DNA from: Citrobacter amalonaticus
GTDB lineage: Bacteria; Pseudomonadota; Gammaproteobacteria; Enterobacterales; Enterobacteriaceae
Direction of reading: 5' to 3'
DNA length: 64,000 nucleotides
Assembly: GCA_028994555.1 (NCBI GenBank)
Contig: JARDVN010000001.1
Coordinates: 3,844,001 to 3,908,000 of the forward strand
The notes beneath the pieces were generated by a model. That model was not told where the DNA came from, ran no database searches, and saw only the letters and a program-made list of their open reading frames with translations. A program made the position numbers and the translations under genes. Below are positions 48,888 through 58,819 of the stretch, piece by piece; within the stretch, counting starts at the first letter, position 1, and every line of letters starts with the position of its first letter.

Positions 48888-49253
48888 TTATTTCACCTTC
48901 TTCTTCAGTTCTTCCAGCGCAGCTTCTGCATCATCTGCGCGTTTCTTTTCTGCTGCCAGCGCGTCGGCGTGAGCCTTGTCTTTTGCTTCGGCGTCGGCGG
49001 TCAGCTTTTCGTTCTGCCCCAGCGCGTCGGCGAGTTGCTTTTGCAGCCCAGACAGGTCTGCTGATTTAGCGGAAGGAGTTGCCACTTCGAAGGTGAGCTT
49101 TTCGCCCTTCTTCTTGTCGGTTTCCTTCGCTTTGCCGGTTTTGATCCAGCGGTCAGCGGTCGCTTCGTCTACGTCGACCACAGCGCCGACCTCCAGTTTG
49201 CGGAGATCGGCACCGGCGTGCAGGTTGCTTGCTACGATTTCTACCAGTGCCAT
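48888..49253 (-). CDS. Phage protein with C-terminal coiled coil
   Basis: A 121-residue protein. The N-terminal domain (MALVEIVASNLHAGADLRKLEVGAVVDVDEATADRWIKTGKA) resembles the short head-module proteins between capsid and connector. The C-terminal half is a highly charged coiled coil (LQKQLADALGQNEKL...). Between the capsid gene and the DUF4054-like gene. Confidence 0.55.
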   Translation of the reverse strand: MALVEIVASNLHAGADLRKLEVGAVVDVDEATADRWIKTGKAKETDKKKGEKLTFEVATPSAKSADLSGLQKQLADALGQNEKLTADAEAKDKAHADALAAEKKRADDAEAALEELKKKVK

Positions 49254-49262
49254 GATGTTCCC

Positions 49263-50348
49263 TTAGCTCGATGCGTGAATGACGGAGTACTTGTTGTTGA
49301 TGTCCTGCTTGACCATCAGGCCCATAGCACCCCAGGTACGCCAGATGTAATCGCTGTTGTACTCAGGACGCGGAGAGGCGACGGTGCCGATAGCCTGACC
49401 GACGATCGGAGCGATAACGCCTGCGCCCAGCGGCACAATGACGATTTCGTTACCGGTCAGCTGGCTGTCTTCTTTAATCGCTGCCACGCCGGTCAGTTTA
49501 AGCATTTCATCCATGATGGTGCCCGACTGGAAGTTGTCAGAAAAGTAGCGCTCAAGATTGGAGATGATTTCACCGGACACATACCAGGTCTGCTCGGCAT
49601 ACTGGCTATTGATGCGTCGCATCTGGTCACGCAACGCGATCGCGCCAGCACGAATTGCCTGAGACGTTGCAGTGCCAGAGGTAAAGTCGATATTCAGACC
49701 GGAAGCGCCCAGATCGATCTGCGCTACACGCTCGTCGTCTTTCAGTCCCTTCCAGGTAAGGCCATCAAACACGGCGAAGTTACCCGCTTTATCGCGGAAG
49801 CCGTTGAAGATGTAGTCAACGTAACGACGCTGGACGTCTTCTACCGAACCGCGCTGAGCATCAGCCTGAGACTGAAGCGCCGACGGGCTGTTGAAGATCG
49901 GGTCACGCCATTCGAACTTGAAGCCCGAGTCGTGGATCGGAACCATCGTACCGTCGAAGGTGTAGCTGCGGGCATCAAGCGCCGCGCCGACCTGGCCGGA
50001 CATGGACGTGTGAGCCCAACCACGACCGCCGGTGCGGGCATAGTCGTAGCGTGACTGTTCAATGCGCACTGATCGAGACAGCGGCATCAGGTCATTCAGC
50101 AGCGTGAACTCTGTATTCGGTTCGAACTGCTGCAACACGGTAGTATCAAATGCGCGGTACAGGCGGCGAATATCATCTACAGCGTTTACCGCATCCAGAT
50201 GACCATTCTCGCCAAATCGCGTGCGAGCCAGAAAGTCAGCAACAGCCTGAGCACTGGCATTACGCTCATTTTGCAGGCTGTTGAACTGCCACTGGTTAAC
50301 TTCTGCGTTACCGGTCTTTTCGCCGATAGACTTGGAGAATACAAACAT
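49263..50348 (-). CDS. Major capsid protein
   Basis: A 361-residue protein in the position between the decoration protein and the connector genes. Sequence features such as MPLSRSVRIEQSRYDYARTGGRGWA and the late YNSDYIWRTWGAMGLMVKQD fit HK97-fold capsid proteins of DUF2184/DUF6260 type. No protease-processed N-terminal delta domain is obvious. Intact. Confidence 0.78.
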   Translation of the reverse strand: MFVFSKSIGEKTGNAEVNQWQFNSLQNERNASAQAVADFLARTRFGENGHLDAVNAVDDIRRLYRAFDTTVLQQFEPNTEFTLLNDLMPLSRSVRIEQSRYDYARTGGRGWAHTSMSGQVGAALDARSYTFDGTMVPIHDSGFKFEWRDPIFNSPSALQSQADAQRGSVEDVQRRYVDYIFNGFRDKAGNFAVFDGLTWKGLKDDERVAQIDLGASGLNIDFTSGTATSQAIRAGAIALRDQMRRINSQYAEQTWYVSGEIISNLERYFSDNFQSGTIMDEMLKLTGVAAIKEDSQLTGNEIVIVPLGAGVIAPIVGQAIGTVASPRPEYNSDYIWRTWGAMGLMVKQDINNKYSVIHASS

Positions 50349-50358
50349 TCAGTGCTCC

Positions 50359-50793
50359 TTACTTGAACACAACACGAATCAGATCGCCCGCCACCGCAGT
50401 GACAGCTTTATCTTCTTCGATGTAGGCGAATACAACGGCATCAGCGACAACGGCGGTGACGCGACCATTTGCAACGGCAACAGGCTGGCCTTTGGTGTAG
50501 GTACCGGCAGCGGCCCGAACGTTCAGGAACATACCTGGCAACGGATGAATGCCAACGACCAACTCATTGGTTGGAATGGCATCATCAACGCTCAGGCAGC
50601 GCAGGTAATCTTTGTTTGCCACGTACTTAATCGCTGCTTCTGCACCTGCCACAGAAGCCGTGAATTTATCCGTGGCGCTGAAGAATCCCACGGTGCCAGG
50701 CAGAGTAGATGCAGCTGCGCCGCCTTCACGGTTGAGAAGCGGGTTCGGGAATACGCCACCCGCGTGGATGATATGCTTTCCATCTTTAGCCAT
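50359..50793 (-). CDS. Capsid cement/decoration protein, DUF2190-like
   Basis: A 144-residue beta-rich protein (MAKDGKHIIHAGGVFPNPLLNREGGAAASTL) directly upstream of the capsid gene, as for decoration proteins. Intact. Confidence 0.65.
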   Translation of the reverse strand: MAKDGKHIIHAGGVFPNPLLNREGGAAASTLPGTVGFFSATDKFTASVAGAEAAIKYVANKDYLRCLSVDDAIPTNELVVGIHPLPGMFLNVRAAAGTYTKGQPVAVANGRVTAVVADAVVFAYIEEDKAVTAVAGDLIRVVFK

Positions 50794-50796
50794 TTT

Positions 50797-52182
50797 TTAC
50801 TCCGGCATTTCGCTGACTGATTGGGTGTTGGTAGCCTGGCGGAATGCACCGTTCAGGCCGAAAGAGGTCTGGCACTTGGCGTACATAGCGTCGAGCGCCT
50901 TGCCGTCCAGATCTGCGACTTCTTCATCGCTCATGTTCATCGCCAGCTTCACAGCTGCGCGCTTTTCACCTTTCTCTTTGTCGGCGTTCGCGTTCAGGCT
51001 GTTGAAAACAACGTCCACGCGATCGGCGAGTGTTTTCGCCCACGCTGGCATCTCTTCGTTATTGGTGGCCTGCTCTTTTTTCTTGGGCTTGCCGGTTTCC
51101 GGGTCGATTTCTTCATCGCCTTTTTTCTTGGCGGTGGCTTCTTCGGCCTTCATCTGGTTGTATGCGTCCATCAGCTCGGCGTCGGACTTGCCTTCAGTCG
51201 GCTTACCAGCGGCTTGCAGCGCATTGATAATCAGTTCTTTCATCGGATCGTTCTCTCCGTTGGTTTTAATCTCGTACTCAGTGGGTTTGCGCACGACTTC
51301 TACAGGTTCGCCGACGAACACGGCCTTGCCGTCATCATCGATGAGGTACTTCTGTTTCAGGTATTTGGTGTCATTGCGGTAAATGAAGCTGTCCGGCCAC
51401 ACCGTTTCAGGCCAAAGCCATTTATCTTCGGCGTCACCCTCGCGCAGCTTGTCGCTGATGGCGCGGGAGATGTCGTCGAATGAGAAGTTGGAGGCATTGG
51501 TGAAGAAGAATTTGGTCTTGTTGAGCAGGCCGTCGCGGGTGCAGTCGATACCATCCGCCAGACGGGCAACTTCGATCAGTTGCTCATCACCTTCTGAGTT
51601 AACGAAGATTCCTACACCTTCTTCTGGAGTGCCAGCACCAGCCTCATCCAGAAGGATGGCTGTATGGTCAAACACCATGTTGGTGGCGATCTCGTTGTAT
51701 TTTTTGCCCTTCGATTCGCCGTTGGCAGCGATGCCGGAATACAGCAGGCCGGTAGAGATGTGGATCGGGTCGGAGTTGGTACCGGCCAGCATCTCATCCA
51801 GACGGTTAATCAAACGTTTACCTTTCTCGCTCGATTCGGCGTACTGGCGGTTAACGTACATGTCGCCAGTCACTTTGCCATCATTGTGACTGACGTTCTG
51901 CAGCCAGGCCCCGACGTGATACTCATTCACCGCCCGGACATCGCGTGCCGACACATGCTTGCCGTCCACTTTCGGGTGGCCCAGAGGCATCGGGTTACGC
52001 TCTAGCGTGTTGTAGGCCTTTTCGATTTCTGCTGCCGGGTACAACTTCCGGTTCATCACGATATCGTCCACGACAGGCGTGATTCCGCGAACCACGATAT
52101 GTGGCTTGCCGTCGATGGTTTCAGTGGTGATGTTTGAAGCGGAGTTGACGACGGTCAGCACGTTAACGCGGTTGCGTTTCAT
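50797..52182 (-). CDS. Head maturation protein: DUF2213-like protease plus scaffold region
   Basis: A 461-residue protein. The N-terminal about 210 residues match the DUF2213 pattern (RKLYPAAEIEKAYNTLERNPMPLGHP, then VFDHTAILLDEAGAG), thought to be a prohead protease relative. The C-terminal about 150 residues are a Lys/Glu-rich helical segment (ATAKKKGDEEIDPETGKPKK, DVVFNSLNANADKEKGE) like an internal scaffold. A protease-scaffold fusion immediately upstream of decoration and capsid genes is common. Catalytic residues are not resolved. Intact. Confidence 0.7.
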   Translation of the reverse strand: MKRNRVNVLTVVNSASNITTETIDGKPHIVVRGITPVVDDIVMNRKLYPAAEIEKAYNTLERNPMPLGHPKVDGKHVSARDVRAVNEYHVGAWLQNVSHNDGKVTGDMYVNRQYAESSEKGKRLINRLDEMLAGTNSDPIHISTGLLYSGIAANGESKGKKYNEIATNMVFDHTAILLDEAGAGTPEEGVGIFVNSEGDEQLIEVARLADGIDCTRDGLLNKTKFFFTNASNFSFDDISRAISDKLREGDAEDKWLWPETVWPDSFIYRNDTKYLKQKYLIDDDGKAVFVGEPVEVVRKPTEYEIKTNGENDPMKELIINALQAAGKPTEGKSDAELMDAYNQMKAEEATAKKKGDEEIDPETGKPKKKEQATNNEEMPAWAKTLADRVDVVFNSLNANADKEKGEKRAAVKLAMNMSDEEVADLDGKALDAMYAKCQTSFGLNGAFRQATNTQSVSEMPE

Positions 52183-52234
52183 GCTGGGTCCTCGTTGATG
52201 AATTTAAGGCATTAAAAAAGGCCGCCTGAGCGAC

Positions 52235-52507
52235 CTATTTGATGTGTTTAAATTCCCATCGGAATGAGCTGTAAATATACTCTCCGCCATCATCCCTATC
52301 GGTAAGCTTGGCGGTAATTTCAAATTGGCTGCCAATTGGATAAACATTCACATTTGACAACTTTTTAGAACACTCAACAGCAAGTGAGGTGCTAGCCCAT
52401 TGCCCTGGAATCGGCCTGATATGAACTTTACCCTTCCTGCCTGACGTACTGGCTGGGTAAAAGCTCTCCACAATCAACTTACGATACGGCTCTTCTGGTT
52501 TTGCCAT
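52235..52507 (-). CDS. Small phage protein, unknown
   Basis: A 90-residue protein (MAKPEEPYRKLIVESFYPASTSGRKGKVHIRPIPGQ), beta-rich, in the head operon between the head morphogenesis and protease genes. AGGAATT before the ATG. Family not recognised; could be a late-acquired moron. Confidence 0.55.
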   Translation of the reverse strand: MAKPEEPYRKLIVESFYPASTSGRKGKVHIRPIPGQWASTSLAVECSKKLSNVNVYPIGSQFEITAKLTDRDDGGEYIYSSFRWEFKHIK

Positions 52508-52532
52508 AATTCCTCCGCAAAACCATTTTGTA

Positions 52533-53525
52533 TCATGCCGCTTCTGCCAATTTCCACTGCTGACGCTCTTTCTTCAGCTTATCCGCCAGCCCTTTGTTGA
52601 AGATGCTGCCGTCGTCGTTGAGCAGCACCGGAATCTGGCTGCAATAACAATGAAATATATTGCCGTCCACCGCATACCAGTCGCGGACCTCTTGCGTAGT
52701 CCTGATCTTTCCATGCCAGAAAGCATGAGTCTGTCGTGTGGTGGGCTTCAGCGCCGATAAGTGAAGCAGCCCAGTATTCAGCCCCAGCCTATCAGCAGCC
52801 CAATCGGTCTCGTTCCATTGCGCCTGCCGCAGCGCTCCGACCTGCTCAGTCTGCGCGATGTTCTTGGCCTTAGCCATGGACACATCTAAGCGCTTGCTGA
52901 CGATGCTGGCCGTCTCGCGCGGGTTAACGCCGCGACCGATAGATTCGGCAATGACGTTCGCCAGATCGGCGCGTGCAGTGTCGCTAATGCCTTTCCAGTC
53001 GCTGTAGGTGCTGATGTAGGCACTGGCGATCTGGTTCTGATAAGCCGGGCTGGACAGCAGCTGCATCAGCGTTGTCTGGCTGGCATACACAGGAGACTGC
53101 ACAGACAGATTTGTGTAGGCATTCAACGTGCCGCGCTCATATTCTGCTGCGACGTACTCCAGCGCCCACAAGTTCTGACTGCCGCCATCAAGGAGCGCGT
53201 CATCAAGGATGGTTTGTACTATCTGGAGCAGGCTTGCCAGCTCTGCCGCGTTCATGTCATAGATGAACTTACCGGCATTAACCTGATACAGCGAAGGCTC
53301 TGCGCCTTCGTTATTGCACATCATCCATGACCTCTCACCGTTGGTTTCCCGCTGGCGGCCGGTCAATCGCAGGTCGAACAAATCCTTCAGGCGCCGTTTA
53401 ATGTTCAGATACCGGTCTTCGATGTCGTTGAACATCCGGCTGACTTGCCGCGAGGATTGCGTAGGGTCAGCCTTGTTGCGTGGTACGATCGGCGTCCCGA
53501 TTCTGGTTTGCGCTGTCATCATCAT
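52533..53525 (-). CDS. Phage head morphogenesis protein (Mu gpF/SPP1 gp7-like)
   Basis: A 330-residue minor head protein. The C-terminal part carries the gpF-like pattern SMAKAKNIAQTEQVGALRQAQW, FWHGKIRTTQEVRDWYAVDG and NIFHCYCSQIPVLL. It overlaps the portal gene end by 59 bp, as in many head modules. It is probably packaged with the portal. Several adjacent ATGs exist at the start. Intact. Confidence 0.78.
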   Translation of the reverse strand: MMMTAQTRIGTPIVPRNKADPTQSSRQVSRMFNDIEDRYLNIKRRLKDLFDLRLTGRQRETNGERSWMMCNNEGAEPSLYQVNAGKFIYDMNAAELASLLQIVQTILDDALLDGGSQNLWALEYVAAEYERGTLNAYTNLSVQSPVYASQTTLMQLLSSPAYQNQIASAYISTYSDWKGISDTARADLANVIAESIGRGVNPRETASIVSKRLDVSMAKAKNIAQTEQVGALRQAQWNETDWAADRLGLNTGLLHLSALKPTTRQTHAFWHGKIRTTQEVRDWYAVDGNIFHCYCSQIPVLLNDDGSIFNKGLADKLKKERQQWKLAEAA

Positions 53526-54924
53526 CTGTCAGCGGGTCCTTATCGGTTTGCTTTGCATCAGGGTTGGGGGTCTTGACGACTTTGCGAGGCTCAAGCTCAC
53601 CCACTGCGCGGATTTCATTTTCATCCACCGCTGGAGTGCCGTATGCCTGCTGTGTATCTTTCGCCACCGTCGCCATTGCCTGCATGTTGGCAATCTTCTC
53701 TTTCTCACTCGGCGCGAGCAGATCAGACCATGCCAGAGATACTTCTCCGGATGATGGCTGGTCGATAACGCCAAGCGTCCAGAAGCGCTCCAGGATGATT
53801 TTGATTACAGAAGACATAAAGCCCCAGCGCCGACCATTACAACGCTTCGCCCAGTCCGTCTTATCCTCATCCGAGGCGAGGCGGCCTGTCTGTTGGCCGA
53901 ACAGAATGGTGAACGGACACTGAATTGAAGCGGCAAATTCGTTGGCTGCCACAGTCCAGGTTGGTGACGGATCAGCTGCTGCAACAGAAAGAACCGATGG
54001 TGTACCGGCCTGCATGACAAGTGCCGCATCGGTACCACGGTTCATCTTCGCCACTTTGTCGTTAAGCGCTTCGCCAAGGTCTTTGTAACCGGCTTCCTTG
54101 GCCTGCTTATTGATGGCTTCCATGCTACTGGCTGCATCAAAGGCGATACCAAGCTGGCGGCTGGCGTTCTTCAGGAAGCCCTCAGCGCTACCGCCTGAGA
54201 CTTTCTCAAGGTCGAGAAGTTTGTTGTAGCCTGCGCGCAGGAACGGCACGCCGGACAGCATGTTTTCATCCTCTGAGCCTTCACACAGGATGATGATACG
54301 CTCCGGATGAACGGTCACGCCGCGCACCGGCCCGTAAGTTCCATCATCGCCTACTGGTTGCTCGTTGAAGTTGTACGAAACAGGTTGTCCGTATGTTTCA
54401 GAGAGCGTGTCAGTATCGAAGCTGCCCGGCTTGACCTGCGATTCCCAGGCGGGGATTAGTTTAACGATGGCAGTATCTTTCAGCCTGGCGACGACCGTTC
54501 TGTCTACCGGCTGACTCCACTCTCTGCCGTCACGGAACTGGATGAGTAGTGCAGAGTAACGACCAACGAGATTTCGCCGATCGGCATCCTTGATTTTCGG
54601 CCAGTGCTTCTTCAGCAGCTTCGTTACCGCCTTTTCCCATTCCGTCGTCTGCTCGGCTTCCTTGCCTTCCTCGCCATCAATGATGGTCGGATTGTCCATC
54701 CAGCAGGATTCGAGAAGTTTGTGCACGGCGGCATAAGCTACGGCATTGCGCTCATAGGCTCGGTAGTAGCGGTCGAACTCAAGATTGTTTGGATAGCCGA
54801 ACTCATCCCACAGCTTCGTGCGTTTGGTATTACCCGGCTGGCCTGCGTACAGCATGCGCTGCCGCCCGATAGCATCAGCAAGGGCATTAACGAGGAATGA
54901 AACCTCGCTTTGTTGTTCACTCAC
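53467..54924 (-). CDS. Phage portal protein (DUF1073-type)
   Basis: A 485-residue portal protein forming the dodecameric DNA gate at one capsid vertex. Pattern matches DUF1073 portals (NNLEFDRYYRAYERNAVAYAAVHKLLESCWMDNPTI, then FLKNASRQLGIAFDA and TGRLASDEDKTDWAKR). Some databases label DUF1073 relatives anti-CBASS Acb1-like; the operon position between terminase and morphogenesis genes supports portal. Intact. Confidence 0.8.
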   Translation of the reverse strand: MSEQQSEVSFLVNALADAIGRQRMLYAGQPGNTKRTKLWDEFGYPNNLEFDRYYRAYERNAVAYAAVHKLLESCWMDNPTIIDGEEGKEAEQTTEWEKAVTKLLKKHWPKIKDADRRNLVGRYSALLIQFRDGREWSQPVDRTVVARLKDTAIVKLIPAWESQVKPGSFDTDTLSETYGQPVSYNFNEQPVGDDGTYGPVRGVTVHPERIIILCEGSEDENMLSGVPFLRAGYNKLLDLEKVSGGSAEGFLKNASRQLGIAFDAASSMEAINKQAKEAGYKDLGEALNDKVAKMNRGTDAALVMQAGTPSVLSVAAADPSPTWTVAANEFAASIQCPFTILFGQQTGRLASDEDKTDWAKRCNGRRWGFMSSVIKIILERFWTLGVIDQPSSGEVSLAWSDLLAPSEKEKIANMQAMATVAKDTQQAYGTPAVDENEIRAVGELEPRKVVKTPNPDAKQTDKDPLTDDDDSANQNRDADRTTQQG

Positions 54925-54935
54925 TGATGAGCTCC

Positions 54936-56407
54936 TTAGAAGAATACTGCGCCGACCTGCTTGTGGTTGTTCTTCGCTACTGCAAAGTAACGGAAGCCGT
55001 CAGCACCGTGTGATGTGAAGTCATGAAGCGGTTTATCTTTCCAGCACCCGCGCTTGTCGTCCCACTCCTTGCGGTAGCCTTCGAGGTGAGATATGCCCTC
55101 GGCACACTTCTCCTCATCAAAGACGCAGGACGGGAGAATTTCACGTACCGACTCAATGCCGGTATCGACACCAGTTTTAGGCACAACGTTGAAGGTCATC
55201 GAGTACACCTGACCGTCGATTTCATAGCCTTCCTGCGCGAGCTCTTTGCGCGATTTGGCATCAGCGCCGAATTCGCGGTTCTCAATGTCGTGCGGACCCC
55301 AGTGCTCGCCGTACTCATAACCGCGGTCTTTCAGCACCTTCATGTAGTGCCTCAGGCCTTCGCCAGAGTTTTCGTAGTAGTCAATGATATGGAACTCTTC
55401 ACCAACTTCGCGAACGAACCAGATAGCTGTGGAGTCGCCCACGCCGATATCCCAGAACGTGTGCACCGGAAGGTGCGAGTTATCCGGAATTTGGCCGATC
55501 CGCTTGTTGGTGTACAGCCAGCGGAACTGTTTGGCGTAGTACGCGCCCTCTACCGACTGCTGGAACGCCTCGGCCGGAATGGTCGGGTATTCGCGCTTCA
55601 TGTCGTCGCCGAGCGTCTTTTCTTTGGCGTAATACCAGGCCTTCTGCCGTTCGTTCACGACAACGCCATGCTTAGCTTCCATTTCAGCTAAGTAATCAAC
55701 CAGGCGCTGCGGTAGTGGCTCTACCGGGTCGATGGCGTACTGCGGATTCTTCCACCAGGGGAAGAAAAAAACTTCCAGTCCAGCGCGGATAGCGGTTTGC
55801 CCTGAAGCAACGCCTTCTCTGCTGTCTGGCAGTAATCGAAGAAATACCCAGCTCGACCCTCTGCTGTGCTCTCGATAGTAGCGAAGCATCCGGTCGATAC
55901 CGCCTCAAACGCACCAGTGACGATTTCACGGGCTTTGTCCGGATACTTGGCGCATATCTTTCCGAACTCTGAAACATGCAGATAACGCAGCGTACCGCCA
56001 CGAAACGACGTGCTGACGTATAGCGATCCGCCCTTCTTAAAGACCAGCTCACCAGACGAATCATTGCTCGCCTGGTTGGCCGCCTTTATCTCTGCTGGCA
56101 ACTTGTCGTATGCGTACTTCACCTTTTCGCGGAACAGGCGCTTTGCGTCATTCAGCGTATGGGCGATCAGCGCGCATTTAGCAGACTCGAACAGGGCTGC
56201 GTCGAGCTGGATGATGCACACTTCAGTTGTGAAACCGAGCTGGCGAGCTTTCAGAATGATGTTGCGGGTGTGGATCCCATCAAAGTATTCACGCTGCTCA
56301 GGCGTCATCCTGAAGCGCGTTGGCTTACCCTCTTTGTCGGTGATCCAGTAGAGATTGTTAAGCCGCCAGTCTTTGTCGGCCAGCAGCTTGAGGTGCTCAG
56401 GTTTCAT
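54936..56407 (-). CDS. Terminase large subunit TerL (one frame break)
   Basis: Repaired, about 490 residues. The ATP-driven packaging motor and nuclease. The N-terminal ATPase part begins MKPEHLKLLADKDWRLNNLYW, with ILKARQLGFTT as the Walker-A-like segment, and the C-terminal RNase-H-like nuclease includes HTFWDIGVGDSTAIWFV (conserved Asp). The frame breaks at an A7/T7 run (55765-55771). Eight T's, i.e. one base missing, restores DWKFFFFPWWKN; five would also close the frame. The ATG at 56407 overlaps the stop of terS (TAATG). Confidence 0.85.
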
Positions 56408-56923
56408 TACGCCCCCCTGAGACAGTGAATCCATCAGGTTAGACAGGTCATCAACCGTCTTATTGCCTTCCTCGGTGTCGAGGTTATACGCCTTACGCTC
56501 AGCGTTTATCACTTTTATCTGAGCATCGACACCGGCAGTGATCGAGCGAGACATTGAGGCGTGATTGTCTTCCGTGATCTCTGCATCTTCGAGGAAGTCG
56601 CGGAGCTTATTGGTAATACCTCGCCATGCTGCCAACCCTTCACGGTGAGCCATGACTACAGCGGCAGCCTCATCGGAGGCCTGGTCAATAATCTGCTCAT
56701 CAGTAACCACTGGTGACTGGTTACCGTCTTTGGTTACCGACTTGGTTACCTTAGCCTTGGTTGCCGCTCTGACCTTCTCTGTCAGGTCGCGCTGCCATCC
56801 TTCTTTGTTTGCTCGCTTCAGGATGGTGGCGTGGTTAACACCGTGCTTTTCACCGATGGCTCTTACTGACAACGAACCAGCCCGGTAAGCCGATTCGATG
56901 GCCTCCCAATCTGGTTTGGTCAT
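56407..56923 (-). CDS. Terminase small subunit TerS (one frame break)
   Basis: Repaired, 171 residues. The DNA-recognition subunit that selects the packaging site. N-terminal helix-turn-helix (MTKPDWEAIESAYRAGSLSVRAIGEKHGVNHATILKRANKEGW). The sequence as given has no stop here and reads into terL, because a C6 run (56412-56417) carries one extra base; with five C's the frame ends DSLSQGA-TAA, the A of that stop being the A of the terL ATG. The apparent TerS-TerL fusion is therefore an artefact of the run. Confidence 0.8.
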
Positions 56924-56926
56924 ACG

Positions 56927-57142
56927 TTACTCCGTTGTTTCTTCAGTTGGCTCATCAGGCGTTTCAGTTACCGGCTCAAAGAGGAAGTCCTCAATGCTGT
57001 CCGGGCTGAAGTAACGCCACTCGCCTTTATCGTTCGCCAGGGCGACAAACCCATTGATGATTTCTGGCTGACTACGCTTCATCAGACCGGTGAATGTTTC
57101 TTTGGATTTTTTGGTGATCGTGATTTTGTAGATGTCTGACAT
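56927..57142 (-). CDS. Small phage protein, unknown
   Basis: A 71-residue acidic protein (MSDIYKITITKKSKETFTGLMKRSQPEIINGFVALANDKG), between terS and the membrane protein gene. Acidic C-terminal tail (ETPDEPTEETTE). Good Shine-Dalgarno (AGAGGTAATC). Not recognised. Confidence 0.55.
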   Translation of the reverse strand: MSDIYKITITKKSKETFTGLMKRSQPEIINGFVALANDKGEWRYFSPDSIEDFLFEPVTETPDEPTEETTE

Positions 57143-57293
57143 GATTACCTCTTTACCTTGTCGCGGCTGTTGTCCTGCTTCTCAGAAGTGCTTAGCCACT
57201 TACGGCTTACCCGTCAGCAAGATGTGATCACCATCCTTGCGGGGTTACACAGATCATTATCGAAGCCCCTCAGTGAAGAGCTTCTGTAATGAA

Positions 57294-57726
57294 TCACAGC
57301 TTAACGATGTGCCCGGTCAGTTCTTCGAACTTGTCTCTGCCAACCGAATTAAGCAACGTGACAAAGCCACAAGCCAGGATGTAGAACAGCGAAGTAAACA
57401 CCCATCCTGAGTAAGACAGCATGACGAAGATGGCCGCCATCGTCACAAGCCCGATGAATCTCTTGAACGCTCCCTTACGTTTGTAATAGTCCTTCAGAGG
57501 GATTAACAGCTTGGCACGCTCCATGGGATCACTCTCTTTCCCGGCCATAAGTACAGCCACAAGGAACAGAGGCGAGATGAAGCAGGCAAGAGCGATGATC
57601 GCCCAGTATGCCGCTACGACAATGCTCATCAATGAATGGTCACCCTGTAATGTCGCGTAGACCAGAAGGCAAAACAGCCCCCCAGACCAGCACGAATACA
57701 AAAGCAGTAGTCATCATCTTCTTCAT
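57294..57726 (-). CDS. Multi-span membrane protein, unknown (one frame break)
   Basis: Repaired, 143 residues with three or four hydrophobic segments. It starts at the ATG at 57726 (MKKMMTTAFVFVLVWG) with AGGTGAATT just upstream. The frame breaks at a C6 run (57678-57683); five joins LVWG to LFCLLVYATLQGDHS. Segments lie about at 5-22, 32-58, 92-108 and 110-125. No family is recognised. Position between the Rz/lysis cluster and terminase might suggest host-membrane function or exclusion; inference only. Confidence 0.6.
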
Positions 57727-57841
57727 AATTCACCTATAAGTTGCGAGCCTGTTCGCATAGATAAGCCGCCCCGAGAGATAACGATTTATCTCAGGCTCGC
57801 TTCCTATAGGCTCTCGGTTGGTAATGCGCTGCGATGCGCAT

Positions 57842-57866
57842 AAAAAAAGCCCCGCGGATGCGAGGC
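57842..57866 (-). terminator. Terminator after Rz/Rz1
   Basis: GCCTCGC/GCGGGGC hairpin followed on the minus strand by T7, just downstream of the Rz stop. Confidence 0.75.
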
Positions 57867-57868
57867 TG

Positions 57869-58334
57869 TTATTTGAGGCACTGCTCTCTGATGTAGTCCT
57901 GCATGCCGCGAATCATCTTGTCAGCGGTTGCGATTCCGTCCCGGTGATCGAAATAATTCCGTCGAGCGTCTGGAGTAAGTTCGGGGGGATCCTGCATCAT
58001 CCACGCCGGTGGCGGAGGTGGCTTTTGACACTCCAGGGCAGGTTGCGGCGATGCGCAGCCGTTTAACGCCAGAATCGACATCCCGACGCAAATCGTTAAT
58101 GGTTTTTTTCGCATCGGACAATTCCTTCGTGTATTTGGCATCCAGCGCAGCCACATCTCGCTGGCGCACCTGCATATCTTTGATGGTGGCGTTAGCCGTG
58201 CTGAGATTCTTGGTTGCCTTATCACGCTGGTCTTTGTAGGTGATGGCGTTATCGCGGTAATGATTAACAGCCCAACCAAGCGACACGATGATGCAGACGA
58301 CAACTGCAATGATGATTGCGGTTAACCTGCTCAT
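57869..58334 (-). CDS. Spanin subunit Rz (one frame break)
   Basis: Repaired, 154 residues. The inner-membrane subunit of the two-component spanin that fuses membranes in the last lysis step. N-terminal membrane segment ([23 protein letters not shown]), then a coiled coil ([42 protein letters not shown]). The frame breaks at a G6 run (57983-57988); five restores [15 protein letters not shown] through to REQCLK. The start overlaps the endolysin stop by 4 bp. Confidence 0.85.
57913..58114 (-). CDS. Nested spanin lipoprotein Rz1 (shares the frame break)
   Basis: Repaired, 66 residues, inside Rz in another frame. Lipobox LALNGC (Cys at about residue 20) and a proline-rich segment ([15 protein letters not shown]), the hallmarks of Rz1 outer-membrane spanin lipoproteins. 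The same extra base at 57983-57988 disrupts its end. Nesting of rz1 in rz is normal for lambdoid phages. Confidence 0.8.
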
Positions 58335-58819
58335 TTCTGGCTCCAGGTGCAAACTTCATATTCAACATCGCGCCGGTTCATCAGACCTCTCCACTTCTTG
58401 CCACCGGCATACACCCAACGCTTAAGCTCAGAGCATGCTCCGGCGTAGTCTTTGGCGTTGAGTTTCTTCAGTAGAGTGGAATTGATCGTGGCGGTAGCGC
58501 CGACGTTGTAAGCAAAGCTGTAGATTGCTGCTCGCTGCGTTTCAGTGGTTGGCACTTTGATATGCGGATCAACCTGAGCGGCGATGCTTGTTAAATCTTT
58601 CCGGGTTAGGGCATCGCATTCTTTATCGGTATATCGCTTTCCGGGGATTGTGTCGGAACCGGTGTGACCGTCGCAGACAGTCAGTACCCCGACAACATCT
58701 CGATAGGCTACATACTCGCGCCCCTCAAGACCATCCTTTCCTGACAGCATCACGGTGGCAATTGCTATCGCTCCTCCACCGATACTGGCAGCGATTTTAT
58801 TTCGCAAGGTGCTGTTCAT
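58331..58819 (-). CDS. SAR endolysin (R21-like lysozyme)
   Basis: A 162-residue muramidase. The N-terminal hydrophobic segment ([17 protein letters not shown]) is a signal-anchor-release sequence that lets the enzyme reach the periplasm without cleavage. The T4-lysozyme-like catalytic triad is visible: Glu in [10 protein letters not shown], then CDGHTG (Cys/Asp and Thr positions). It overlaps Rz by 4 bp and its start overlaps the holin stop. A matching pinholin-type or class II holin precedes it. Intact. Confidence 0.88.
   Translation of the reverse strand: MNSTLRNKIAASIGGGAIAIATVMLSGKDGLEGREYVAYRDVVGVLTVCDGHTGSDTIPGKRYTDKECDALTRKDLTSIAAQVDPHIKVPTTETQRAAIYSFAYNVGATATINSTLLKKLNAKDYAGACSELKRWVYAGGKKWRGLMNRRDVEYEVCTWSQK

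Noticed and set aside
53467..54924. Anti-CBASS Acb1-type phosphodiesterase
   Set aside because: The name is sometimes attached to DUF1073 relatives, but the operon position and length fit a portal protein.
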